DNA from: Acidobacteriota bacterium | GTDB lineage: Bacteria > Acidobacteriota > Terriglobia > Bryobacterales > Bryobacteraceae | Direction of reading: 5' to 3' | Assembly: GCA_016870995.1 (NCBI GenBank) | Contig: VFZU01000054.1 | Location: 1 to 37,083 of the forward strand | DNA length: 37,083 bases | Part shown: one piece after another, positions 5,047 through 13,546 of the stretch | Layout: the number at the start of each line of letters is the position of its first letter | Numbering within the stretch: the first letter of the stretch is position 1 | The notes under the pieces: model-generated | The model's input: only the letters and a program-made list of their open reading frames with translations | What the model was told of the DNA's origin: nothing | Databases searched by the model: none | Made by a program: the position numbers and the translations under genes

Positions 5047-8000
5047 ATGAAACATCTCGCTTTGCTACTTTGCCTGGCCCTACCCGGCTTTGCGCAATCC
5101 GTCGCTGGTCTCGGCGCGATCTCCGGCGTCGTCACCGACGCGAGTGGTGCTCGCGTTCCCGATGCGGAAGTCGTCGTCACCAACAATGAAAAGGGCGTAC
5201 GCCGCGCCATCAACACCAACTCCGCCGGCCTCTTCCTCGTCGGCTCGCTCGTGCCAGACTCGGGCTACGCGATCTCGGTCACCAAAGCCGGCTTCAATCG
5301 CTCCGACGTCAAAGACATCATCGTCCAGGTCGGCCAACAGGTCGATATCAAATTCGCGCTCACCGTATCCGGCGCAGCCGCCACGGTGGAAGTCACGGCC
5401 GATGCCCCCACCGTCGATTCCGCCAAAACCGGCGTTAGCCAGGTCGTCGACGAAAGCCAGATCCTCAACCTTCCCATCAACGGCCGTCGCGTCGATTCCT
5501 TCGTCCTGATCACCCCCGGTGTCACCAACGACGGCACCTTCGGCGCACTCACCTTCCGCGGCATCCCCGGCGGCAACGCCTTCCTGCAGGACGGCAACGA
5601 TTCCACCCAGCAGTATTACAACGAAAACGCCGGCCGCACCCGCATTTCCGCCAATATCTCCCAGGACACCGTGCAGGAATTTCAGGTCATCACCGGCGGC
5701 TCCGCCGAATTCGGTCGCGCCTCCGGTGGCGTCATCAACACCGTCACCAAGTCCGGCGGCAACAGCGTCCGCGGTACAGCCTTTTGGTTCTTCCGCAATC
5801 AGAATTTCAACGCCCGCGACCGTTACGCCGCCTTCACTCCAGACGAGAAGCGCAACCAATTCGGCGGCTCCATCGGCGGCCCCATCAAGAAGGACAAGCT
5901 CTTCTACTTCTTCAATACCGAAATCACCCGCCGCGACTTCCCTCTCATCTCAAGCAACAACGGCCAACCTCTGTTCAATTCAAATGGCCAGTACGTCGCC
6001 GCCTGCACTGCTTCGGCTGCTCAATGCGAAGCCGCACGGCGCTTCATCGATCGCTTCAATACAATCGTCCCCCGTACTTCCAATCAGGAATTACTCTTTG
6101 GCAAGCTCGATTACCGCATCAACGATCGTAACAATCTCAGCACCAGCTTCAATTACCTCCGCTGGCTCAGCCCCAACGGCATCCAGACCGCCGCCGTCCT
6201 CAACAATGGCGGGGCCATCGGCAACAACGGCCTCTCCACGGTTCGCGCCCGCAATGGCCGCCTCGCGCTCACCTCGCTCCTCAATAACACCACCGTCAAT
6301 GAATTCCGCTTCGGCTGGTTTAAAGACCGTCAAGCCGACGACCTCATCCCCGACTACCTTCCTTTCACTGGTTTCAACGGCACACTCACCATCAATGGCG
6401 TCGGCAACATTGGCACTCCCAACTTCCTCCCGCGCGTCCAGCCCACCGAAGATCGCTTCCAGTTCGCCGACAACATCTCTGTCACCCGGGGCCGCCACCT
6501 CCTCAAGTTCGGCGTCGACAAGGCGCAAACCCGCATGATCCAGGATCAGCTTCTCAACGCCCGCGGTTCCTGGGTCTACGCCAACGTCACCAACTTTGCC
6601 CTCGACCTCACCGACAACCCCACCGGCGCCAAGCGTTGGCAAAGCTACACCCAGAACTTCGGCAACCCGCTCTCCACCGTCTGGATCCGCGATTACAACT
6701 TCTTTGCTCAGGACCAGTTCCGCGTCAATCCCCGCCTCACCTTCAACTACGGCCTCCGCTATGAGTTTGCCCAGTTCACCCAGCCCAAGGCCGCTGTCCC
6801 CGGCTATGACCGTACGGGCAATATCCCCGAGCCCAAGCTCAACTTTGCCCCCCGCGCCGGCATCGCCTTCAATGTCATCCCCGACAAGACCGTCCTGCGC
6901 GCCTCTTGGGGCATGTTCTACGCTCGCTTCCCCGGCGCTCTGATCACCAACCTCAACATCGCCAACGTCCAGCAGCAGAGCTTCAACCTGCAGTCCAATA
7001 ACCCTGCTGCCCTTGCTTCTGGCCCAGTCTTTCCTAACATCCTCAGCACCAGCGCTGGCCTTGCTGCCGGCACGCGCAGCATCAGTTTCGCCGGTGAAAA
7101 CTTCCGCACTCCTTACACCATGCAAGGCGACTTCGGTATCGAACAGGCCCTCACCCGCCAAACTTCCTTGACCGTCAGCTGGGCCTTCAATCGCGGTCTC
7201 CGCATGATCAGCATCCGTGACGCCAACGTCGGCCCGCTTGGCGATCCCGTCACCTACCGCATCAACGATGCCGCCGGCAATCAGGTCGGCAGCTACACCA
7301 CTCCGGTCTACCGCCTCGCCAATCGCATCGACCGCAACTTCCAGCGCGTCAACGTAGTCGAAGGCGCCTCCAACATCTCGTACAACGCCCTTCTCGTCCA
7401 ATTCCGCAACCGCAAGCTCAATCTCGGCCCCCTCAGCATGGGCGGCAGTATCAGCTACACATGGGCCCACACTATCGATGAAAACCTCGGTGGTGCAGGC
7501 TCCAATACCTTCTTCTCCGGCGGTCCCACGTCCTTCTTCAACGGCGACTACCGCGGCGAAAAGGGTTCGTCACAGCTCGATCAGCGCCACCGCCTCGTCA
7601 TTGCCGAAACCTTCGCTTACAAGCCCTTCAAGGCCGACAACGCCTTCACCAAATACGTGGTCAATGATTGGCAGCTCAGCATCCTCGGCACCTTCGCCAG
7701 CGCCTTCGGCACCACCCCCACCGTCAATGGTGCGGGCATCGTCATCCCCGGCCTTCCCGCCGCCTTTACCGCCAGCCTCAACGGCCTCGCGGGCGACAAT
7801 CGCGTGCCGTTCCTGCCTCGCAACTTCCTCGACATCGATCAGGTCCGCCGCGTCGATGCTCGCATCTCGAAGCTGTTCCGCCTCGGCGACCGCCGTGTCT
7901 TCACCTTCAACTTCGAAGGCTTCAACGTCTTCAATACTCCAGCGGATACGGCTCGCCGCAATCAGCGCCTCAACGTCACCGGCGGGAACATCCTTGTCCC

Positions 8001-8094
8001 CGTGGCAAACTATGCGGAAGGGATCGCGAGCGCCGGTTTCCCCGACGGCACCAACGTGCGCCGTCTCCAACTGAGCCTGCGTTACCAGTTCTGA
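5047..8094 (+). CDS. Oar-like TonB-dependent receptor with carboxypeptidase-regulatory domain
   Basis: A 1015-residue outer-membrane protein. ATG 5047 gives a clean signal peptide ('MKHLALLLCLALPGFAQS'), preferred over the upstream ATG at 5011. Residues about 20-105 form a carboxypeptidase-regulatory-like beta-sandwich ('ISGVVTDASGARVPDAEV'). A TonB plug-like region follows ('ILNLPINGRRVDSFVLITPG' and 'GGVINTVTKSGGN'), then a long beta-barrel ending in an aromatic C-terminus 'LSLRYQF', as expected for outer-membrane insertion. This architecture is expanded in Acidobacteriota and usually linked to uptake of large organic substrates; the substrate cannot be told here. Its stop overlaps the rsmG start by one base (TGATG), an odd coupling for such different functions. 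Confidence 0.9.
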   Translation: MKHLALLLCLALPGFAQSVAGLGAISGVVTDASGARVPDAEVVVTNNEKGVRRAINTNSAGLFLVGSLVPDSGYAISVTKAGFNRSDVKDIIVQVGQQVDIKFALTVSGAAATVEVTADAPTVDSAKTGVSQVVDESQILNLPINGRRVDSFVLITPGVTNDGTFGALTFRGIPGGNAFLQDGNDSTQQYYNENAGRTRISANISQDTVQEFQVITGGSAEFGRASGGVINTVTKSGGNSVRGTAFWFFRNQNFNARDRYAAFTPDEKRNQFGGSIGGPIKKDKLFYFFNTEITRRDFPLISSNNGQPLFNSNGQYVAACTASAAQCEAARRFIDRFNTIVPRTSNQELLFGKLDYRINDRNNLSTSFNYLRWLSPNGIQTAAVLNNGGAIGNNGLSTVRARNGRLALTSLLNNTTVNEFRFGWFKDRQADDLIPDYLPFTGFNGTLTINGVGNIGTPNFLPRVQPTEDRFQFADNISVTRGRHLLKFGVDKAQTRMIQDQLLNARGSWVYANVTNFALDLTDNPTGAKRWQSYTQNFGNPLSTVWIRDYNFFAQDQFRVNPRLTFNYGLRYEFAQFTQPKAAVPGYDRTGNIPEPKLNFAPRAGIAFNVIPDKTVLRASWGMFYARFPGALITNLNIANVQQQSFNLQSNNPAALASGPVFPNILSTSAGLAAGTRSISFAGENFRTPYTMQGDFGIEQALTRQTSLTVSWAFNRGLRMISIRDANVGPLGDPVTYRINDAAGNQVGSYTTPVYRLANRIDRNFQRVNVVEGASNISYNALLVQFRNRKLNLGPLSMGGSISYTWAHTIDENLGGAGSNTFFSGGPTSFFNGDYRGEKGSSQLDQRHRLVIAETFAYKPFKADNAFTKYVVNDWQLSILGTFASAFGTTPTVNGAGIVIPGLPAAFTASLNGLAGDNRVPFLPRNFLDIDQVRRVDARISKLFRLGDRRVFTFNFEGFNVFNTPADTARRNQRLNVTGGNILVPVANYAEGIASAGFPDGTNVRRLQLSLRYQF

Positions 8095-8744
8095 TGACTT
8101 TCGAAACCGAACTCAACCTTCTGCTCCCCGACGACCTGCCGCATCGCGCGCAGGTCGTCTCGTTTTCTGCCAGGCACCTCGATCTCATCGTCGAGGCGAA
8201 TCAAACCCTCAACCTCACACGTATCACCTCTGTCCGCGAGGCCGCCATCAAGCATGTCCTCGATTCGGTCCTTCCCTGGCGTCTCTTCTCGGGTCACAAG
8301 GTCATCGTCGACGCTGGCACCGGCGCCGGCCTGCCCGGCATCCCTCTCTCCCTCGTTCTCCCAGACTTGCGATTCATCCTCCTCGAATCCATCCAGAAAA
8401 AAACCCGCTTCGTCCAATCCGTCATCGACGCCCTCGCCCTCCCCAACGTGACCGCCCTTCCGCTTCGCGCCGAAGACTGGCTCAAAACAAACGAAGCCAA
8501 CATCATCACGGCCCGCGCTATGGCTCCCCTTGAACGCGCTGTCCCCCTCTTTGCCCCTGCCATCCGCCAGGGTGCCCGAACCCTGCTCTACAAAGGCCCC
8601 GACACCGCCCAGGAAATCGCAGAAGCATCCCGCGAAATCCAGAAGCGTGGCCTCAGCGTCCGCGAAATCCTCCGCTACGACCTCCCCGATCAATTGGGCA
8701 CTCGCACCATGGTCGAGATGGTACAAGGGAGTAAGCATGCCTAG
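8094..8744 (+). CDS. rsmG: 16S rRNA (guanine-N7) methyltransferase RsmG
   Basis: A 216-residue RsmG/GidB-type SAM-dependent methyltransferase, which modifies G527 of 16S rRNA (E. coli numbering). Family features are 'NQTLNLTRI' near the N-terminus, the SAM-binding 'VIVDAGTGAGLPGIPL', 'ESIQKKTRFV' and 'ITARAMAPLE'. Length is typical. The start codon overlaps the receptor stop (TGATG), and the 3' end overlaps aroB by 8 nt. rsmG, aroB and menG/ubiE thus form an overlapping plus-strand run, and the receptor may be cotranscribed with them. Confidence 0.93.
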   Translation: MTFETELNLLLPDDLPHRAQVVSFSARHLDLIVEANQTLNLTRITSVREAAIKHVLDSVLPWRLFSGHKVIVDAGTGAGLPGIPLSLVLPDLRFILLESIQKKTRFVQSVIDALALPNVTALPLRAEDWLKTNEANIITARAMAPLERAVPLFAPAIRQGARTLLYKGPDTAQEIAEASREIQKRGLSVREILRYDLPDQLGTRTMVEMVQGSKHA

Positions 8745-9822
8745 TTTCACCGTTCGTACCGCCACGACGCAGTACGAAGCCATCGTCGAATCCAACATCA
8801 TCTCCAAGCTCGCCAGCTTTCTTCCCTCCAAAGTCAGCCAGATCTTTGTCGTCACCACTCCCGACGTCTGGTCCTATCACTCAAGGCCGCTTGAGTCCGT
8901 CCTTGAAGGCCGCAAACACAAAGTCCTCTTCTTTCCCGGCGGCGAATCCAACAAGCGCATGTCCGAGGTTGAAGCCCTCGCTGATCAAATGGTCGGTGCT
9001 GGAGCCGACCGCGCCAGCCTCGTCATCGGCTTCGGCGGCGGCATCGTCACCGACGTCGCTGGCTTCCTGGCCGCCATCTTCCTCCGCGGCATCCCTGTTC
9101 TTCAAATTCCCACCACTCTCCTCGGCCAGGTCGACGCTGCCGTCGGCGGCAAAACCGGCGTCAACCTCGTCTCCGGCAAGAATCTGATCGGCAGCTTCCA
9201 CCAGCCCCTCGCCGTCCTGATCGACCCGGAAGTCCTCCGCACACTCCCCGAGCGCGAATACCGCGCCGGCCTCTACGAAGTCCTTAAGGCCGGTGTCATC
9301 CGCAGCAAAGAGCTCTTCGATCTCATGGCTCTCCGCTCTGCCGATGTCCTCGGCCAGCATCCTGATGTCCTCGCTCAGATCATCAGCGAAAGCGTTCGCA
9401 TCAAGTGCGAAGTCGTCACCGCCGACGAGAAAGAAGGCGACCTCCGCCGCATCCTCAATTTCGGTCACACCATCGGCCACGCCCTCGAAGCCGAATCAAG
9501 CTACCTGCGCGTCCTCCACGGAGAAGCTGTCTCCTTCGGCATGACCGCCGCCACCCACCTCGCCCGCCTTGCCGGCCACCTGAACGAGGACGATGCCAAC
9601 GCCATCCTGAAGTGCATCGAGATCTACGGACCCATCCCCAGCCTCGAAGGCATCAATGCTGAATCGCTCTTGGCCCGACTCGGCTCCGACAAGAAAACCC
9701 TCCACGGCAAAGTCCATTTTGTTTTACCCACCAAAATCGGCGAAGTGATCATCACTAATAATGTGGACCCCGAACTGATTCGCCAGGCCACCATCGCCGC
9801 CCTCCATGTCAACAGCCGCTGA
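8737..9822 (+). CDS. aroB: 3-dehydroquinate synthase
   Basis: A 361-residue AroB, which converts DAHP to 3-dehydroquinate, the second step of the shikimate pathway, using NAD and a divalent metal. Diagnostic motifs are 'PGGESNKRMSEVE', 'GFGGGIVTDVAGFLA', 'TTLLGQVDAAVGGKTGVN', 'EVLKAGVI' and the metal-binding 'NFGHTIGHALE'. ATG 8737 has an AAGGGAG ribosome-binding site five bases upstream and overlaps rsmG by 8 nt. The 3' end overlaps menG/ubiE by 17 nt. The cytoplasmic product feeds aromatic amino acid synthesis and, through chorismate, menaquinone, which fits the following methyltransferase. Confidence 0.95.
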   Translation: MPSFTVRTATTQYEAIVESNIISKLASFLPSKVSQIFVVTTPDVWSYHSRPLESVLEGRKHKVLFFPGGESNKRMSEVEALADQMVGAGADRASLVIGFGGGIVTDVAGFLAAIFLRGIPVLQIPTTLLGQVDAAVGGKTGVNLVSGKNLIGSFHQPLAVLIDPEVLRTLPEREYRAGLYEVLKAGVIRSKELFDLMALRSADVLGQHPDVLAQIISESVRIKCEVVTADEKEGDLRRILNFGHTIGHALEAESSYLRVLHGEAVSFGMTAATHLARLAGHLNEDDANAILKCIEIYGPIPSLEGINAESLLARLGSDKKTLHGKVHFVLPTKIGEVIITNNVDPELIRQATIAALHVNSR

Positions 9823-10489
9823 AATCCGGGAAATGTTCGGCCGCGTAGCCCCCCGCTACGACCAGTTGAACCACCTGCTCAGCCTCCAGATCGACCGCTT
9901 CTGGCGCTGGCGCACGGCCCGCATCTTACGGCCAATTCTGAAACCAGACTCAATAGTATTGGATCTCGCCTGCGGCACAGGCGACCTCATCGCGGCCCTT
10001 GAAGCAGCCGCCCCGGCCCGCTATTTTGCCGCCGACTTCTGCTTCCCCATGCTGGTCCGCACCCGCCAGAAGTCTGCTGTTCCGCTGATCGAAGCCGACG
10101 GCCTCGGCCTCCCTCTCCGCGACAACACCCTCGACTGCATCACGATCGGTTTCGGCTTCCGCAACTTCGTTAACTACCCCGCCGCCCTCACCGAGCTCCT
10201 GCGGGTCCTCAAGCCGGGCGGCACCCTGGCGATCCTCGAGTTCACCCAGCCCCCATCTTCGCTTGTCCGCACCTTCATGGCCTTCTGGAACCGCTACGTC
10301 CTCGACCCCCTCGGCCGCCTCATCTCTGGCCAAGGCGACGCCTACACGTACCTTCCCGAGAGCGTGGCCCGCTTCCCCGCCGCCCCCCGCTTAAAAGACA
10401 TGATGCTCGAGCAAGGCTTCAAAACTGTCGACTACCGCTACTTCGACCTCGGCATCGTCGCCCTCCACCTCGGCCGCAAAGCTACCTAG
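9806..10489 (+). CDS. ubiE: Demethylmenaquinone/ubiquinone C-methyltransferase
   Basis: A 227-residue class I SAM methyltransferase of the UbiE/MenG family, catalysing ring methylation of demethylmenaquinone (or the ubiquinone precursor). Seen are 'MFGRVAPRYDQLNHLLSLQI' at the N-terminus, SAM motif 'VLDLACGTGDL' (51-61), 'ITIGFGFRNF' and 'LRVLKPGGTLAILEF'; the C-terminal 'YTYLPESVARFP' is also conserved. Acidobacteria mostly make menaquinone, so menG may be the better name. It overlaps aroB by 17 nt. Its last roughly 60 codons are repeated downstream in decayed tandem copies up to about 11148. Confidence 0.92.
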   Translation: MSTAAEIREMFGRVAPRYDQLNHLLSLQIDRFWRWRTARILRPILKPDSIVLDLACGTGDLIAALEAAAPARYFAADFCFPMLVRTRQKSAVPLIEADGLGLPLRDNTLDCITIGFGFRNFVNYPAALTELLRVLKPGGTLAILEFTQPPSSLVRTFMAFWNRYVLDPLGRLISGQGDAYTYLPESVARFPAAPRLKDMMLEQGFKTVDYRYFDLGIVALHLGRKAT

Positions 10490-11148
10490 CCCCGAGCTGC
10501 GACTTCATATCCAGCAAGGGCGATGCATAAACATACCTTTATGAGAGTGCGCTTCCCGATTGACCGACAGGATGCTTGAGCAAGGCTTCCACGCAGCCAG
10601 CGACAGCTCCTTCGCCCTCTTTATCGTCGCCTTCCGCCTTAGCAGCAAAGCCACCTATTCCCGAGCTGCGCCTTCACGTACGAAGTCAGCCATCGCAACG
10701 ACGACCTCGGCATCGGCGCCTTCCATCGCGACCGCAAGCCTACCTGGCTCCGAGCATCGTCCCGATCCCCTCGACCGCTTCATCTCTAGCCAGGGAGATG
10801 GATGTACGAACCATGAGGAGAGAGCGCTCCCCGATTGACAAACAGGATGCTTGAGCAAGGCTTCCATGCAATCAGCCATAACTCCTTCGCCCTCTGTGTC
10901 GTCGCCTTCCACCGCGACGGTACGGCTACTTGGCTCCGAGGTTCGTCCTGATCATCTCGGCGGCCTCATCTCCGGCCAGGGCGGCGCCTACACGTGCCAT
11001 CCCAAGAGTGCTGCTCGCTTCTCTGCCGGCCCCGATGGAAGCACAAGGTGCATGGTGGGGTGCTTCCATGCCGTCAGCTGCCGCTACGTCACCCAATACA
11101 TCCGCCGCAAGGCTACTTTGCCCCGAGCTTCGTCCCGATCACCTCGCC
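10300..11148 (+). repeat. Tandem decayed copies of the ubiE 3' end
   Basis: The segment from codon 165 of ubiE through its stop and a short tail (copy A, 10300-10501) recurs as diverged copies at about 10502-10670 (B), 10671-10757 (C, 3' part only), 10758-10950 (D) and 10951-11148 (E). Landmarks that recur are GCTCGAGCAAGGCTTC-like, CATCGTCGCC-like and CCGAGC(T/A)(G/T)CG-like blocks. B and D share changes absent from A (for example CCCGATTGAC and CAGGATGCTTGAGCAAGG), so B/D descend from a common altered copy. No copy keeps an open frame. The ORFs that can be drawn here are not genes. Copy E runs into the 3' end of the convergent OmpA-like gene. Confidence 0.75.
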
Positions 11149-12708
11149 CGACACTACGATCTCCACGCGCCGGTTCTGCTGGCGCCCTTTGGCCGTGGCG
11201 TTATCCGCAACAGGCTGCTCCTTGCCAAAACCTTGTGCAGTCAGATTCGAGCCGCCAATGCCCTGGCTCTCGAGATAAGCCCTCACGGCCTCCGCCCGCT
11301 GCTCGCTCAGCCGCTGGTTCAGCGCATCGCTGCCTGTCGCGTCCGTATGGCCTTCAGCCTCCAGCTTCAATCCAGGGTGCGCCAGCACTAAGCCTGAGAG
11401 CCTTGCTAGCTTCTCCCGCGCATCCGGCCGCAGCGTCGCCTTGCCGATGTCGAAAAGAAGGTCGCCCATGTTGACGATTAAGCCCCGGTCGCTATCCCGC
11501 GTTTCGAGAACCTGGTTGAACTGAGCAAACAGCCTTTCACGCAACGCCACCTTCTCCTGCTCAGCCTTGGCTGCCATTGCCTTGGCTTCCTCAGCCAGCT
11601 TGCGTGCAGCTTCTTCCTGCAGTGCTAGCTTGCGTCGCTCTTCTTCGATCTTGATCCGCTCCTGCTCGGCCTTCGCCGCCACAAGCTCGGCCTCGATCCG
11701 GCGCCGCTCTTCCGCCTCACGCGCTGCTTGCGCGCGCAGGCGTTCAGCTTCCGCCTTCGCCCTGTCGAGCTCCGCGGCAATCCTTCGCGACTCCTCGAGC
11801 TTGCGCTGCTCTTCGGTCATCCTCTGCTGCGCCTCAGCCTCAGCCCTCTTGCGTGCTTCTTCTTCAGTCGCTCGCTTGGCTGCCGCTTCTCGTGCCGCTG
11901 CTGCCTCGCGCTCCTTTTCGAGAGCTTCTTCCTCGGCGCGCTTCACGGCCAGCGCCCTCGCGTCTTCGGCCCGCTGCACGGCATCGCGTGCCATCATCGC
12001 CGTTGGCTTGGCTTCCCTCTTGCGCAGCTGATATTCTTCGGCCTGCTTCAGGCTCGCCTCTGCCTTTTGCCAAACATCAGCGGCGTACTTGTCGGCCTTG
12101 ACACCTTTGGCGATCAACAACGCGTTGCGCGCCTGATACAGCTCCAGCGGAACCTTCGGGTCGAGCGTCATACCCATCGGGTTCGCCATCTTGGCGTACT
12201 CGCCGCGCTTCAGCAGTTCATACTTGGCATCGATGGTTTCAAAGCGCCCAGCCGTATCTTGCCGCAGCTCGTTCTCAGCCACGATCAGATCGCTCGGCAT
12301 CGTTACCGCAAAGTAAGGCTCGGCCGTTACGATCAGGCCAAACGCCTGCAGCTCGGTCGTCACACTCAGCTTGCCGCGTCCATTGTTCAGCAAGATCTCA
12401 CCCAGGTTCTGCGGCCGCCCTTCCGGCGTCACGGCCCAAAGAACATAGGTGAGATATTCGGCCCCAAACTTGTTGGCCGGCTCAAGTGCCCGGATGTCGA
12501 AGTCGATCTCAATCCTGCCAGACTTGCTCTCTACCTTGGCTTTACCTTCGGCCTTCGCCATCACCGCCGTACCTTTGAAGTCCACCATCGTCGCGCCCAT
12601 CCGGTGGCGATAGTTCACAGCTTTGGTGCTCTTGGCGACCACGTCGGTTTTGAACGTAACCGGTTCCTGCGCAAAGGCGAGCAGGGCGAATGCGTAAGTC
12701 AGTGTCAT
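11113..12708 (-). CDS. OmpA-family protein with long coiled coil
   Basis: A 531-residue envelope protein. It has a signal peptide (about 1-14, 'LTYAFALLAFAQE') and a region of unknown fold (15-215) beginning 'VTFKTDVVAKSTKAVNYRHR'. A very charged Ala/Glu/Arg/Lys coiled coil follows (about 225-395). Last is an OmpA C-terminal peptidoglycan-binding domain (about 405-520) with 'GDLLFDIGKATLRPDAREKL' and 'AEGHTDATGSDALNQRLSEQ'. Such proteins tether the outer membrane to peptidoglycan; here a coiled coil, not a beta-barrel, sits before the binding domain. The last residues and the TAG stop (11113-11115) lie inside the last decayed ubiE repeat, so its C-terminal tail has been shaped by that duplication. 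Confidence 0.88.
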   Translation of the reverse strand: MTLTYAFALLAFAQEPVTFKTDVVAKSTKAVNYRHRMGATMVDFKGTAVMAKAEGKAKVESKSGRIEIDFDIRALEPANKFGAEYLTYVLWAVTPEGRPQNLGEILLNNGRGKLSVTTELQAFGLIVTAEPYFAVTMPSDLIVAENELRQDTAGRFETIDAKYELLKRGEYAKMANPMGMTLDPKVPLELYQARNALLIAKGVKADKYAADVWQKAEASLKQAEEYQLRKREAKPTAMMARDAVQRAEDARALAVKRAEEEALEKEREAAAAREAAAKRATEEEARKRAEAEAQQRMTEEQRKLEESRRIAAELDRAKAEAERLRAQAAREAEERRRIEAELVAAKAEQERIKIEEERRKLALQEEAARKLAEEAKAMAAKAEQEKVALRERLFAQFNQVLETRDSDRGLIVNMGDLLFDIGKATLRPDAREKLARLSGLVLAHPGLKLEAEGHTDATGSDALNQRLSEQRAEAVRAYLESQGIGGSNLTAQGFGKEQPVADNATAKGRQQNRRVEIVVSGEVIGTKLGAK

Positions 12709-12744
12709 TGCTGAAAAGACGAAAGAATTGGCCTGAGTGTTTCG

Positions 12745-13500
12745 TTAAGCTGCTGTCCAGCCGCCATCGATCGTGATGACGCTGCCATTGACGAACGCTG
12801 CTTCCTGCGAAGACAGATAGAGAGCAAGGTTCGCAATCTCCTCCGGCTTCCCGAGACGGCCGATCGGCTGGCGTTGATTCAGCTCGCCGCGGACCTTCTC
12901 TTTCTCATGCTTGTGATACTTCTCGAGGTAGCCTTCGACAAACGGCGTGTCGACTGTTCCAGGGCAGATGCAGTTCACTCGAAACTCCGTCGGGTAATCC
13001 ACTGCAAGCTGTCGCGTCATTGCCACAACCGCACCCTTGCTCGCGCAATATCCGAAGCGGCGGCGCACTCCAATCAAGCCAGCCACACTCCCAATGTTCA
13101 CCATCGATCCGTGGCTGTCGATGAGCAGCGGAACCGCATACTTGGTCACCAGAAACATTCCGGTAACGTTCACCCGGAGAATCCTCTCAAAATCGGACAA
13201 CTCGGTTTCGGTCACTCCACCCACCAGGCCAATCCCGGCGTTGTTGATCAGGATGTCCATATGCGGAATCTGTTGGAAGGCATGCTTAACCGACTCTTCG
13301 CTCGTGATGTCGCAGTGCATCGCGCGGCTGCCGGGCAGTTCGGCCGCCAGAGCTTCGGCTCTGGCTGTGTCGATGTCAGCGATGATGACGCTGGCTCCGG
13401 CGTTCGTAAAGGCGCGCGAGGCGCGTTCGCCAATCCCGCTGGCACCGCCAGTGATCATGGCAATCTTGCCGTCTAGTCTGAAGGGGGTGGTGGAATCCAT
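12745..13500 (-). CDS. Short-chain dehydrogenase/reductase
   Basis: A 251-residue classical SDR. Visible are the nucleotide motif TGGASGIG (17-24), Asp42 after the second strand (favouring NAD(H)), NNAG (86-89), and the catalytic tetrad Asn111, Ser138, Tyr151, Lys155. The C-terminus 'VNGSVITIDGGWTAA' is typical. The substrate cannot be assigned; the sequence is in the general range of sugar-acid, hydroxybutyrate and 3-oxoacyl reductase-like SDRs. ATG 13500 has AAGGAAGG just upstream. It is divergent from the OpgC-like gene with 46 bp between starts. Confidence 0.87.
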   Translation of the reverse strand: MDSTTPFRLDGKIAMITGGASGIGERASRAFTNAGASVIIADIDTARAEALAAELPGSRAMHCDITSEESVKHAFQQIPHMDILINNAGIGLVGGVTETELSDFERILRVNVTGMFLVTKYAVPLLIDSHGSMVNIGSVAGLIGVRRRFGYCASKGAVVAMTRQLAVDYPTEFRVNCICPGTVDTPFVEGYLEKYHKHEKEKVRGELNQRQPIGRLGKPEEIANLALYLSSQEAAFVNGSVITIDGGWTAA

Positions 13501-13546
13501 ACCTTCCTTGATTATGTGACAGGAGGGGTAAGGAAATCGTCACAAT

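Noticed and set aside
5080-7470. Long antisense and alternative-frame ORFs across the TonB-dependent receptor (for example 6091-7470 minus, 5519-6538 plus)
   Set aside because: They are low-complexity Ala/Gly/Val- or Ser/Pro/Thr-rich translations produced by the GC-rich third positions of the receptor gene, which has clear domains in its own frame.
10560-11474. Several plus-strand ORFs downstream of ubiE
   Set aside because: They fall in the decayed ubiE repeats and antisense to the OmpA-like gene, differ in frame between copies and show no protein motif.
11728-12714. A 328-codon plus-strand ORF opposite the OmpA-like gene
   Set aside because: It is the antisense of the charged coiled coil; the minus-strand frame has a signal peptide and an OmpA domain.
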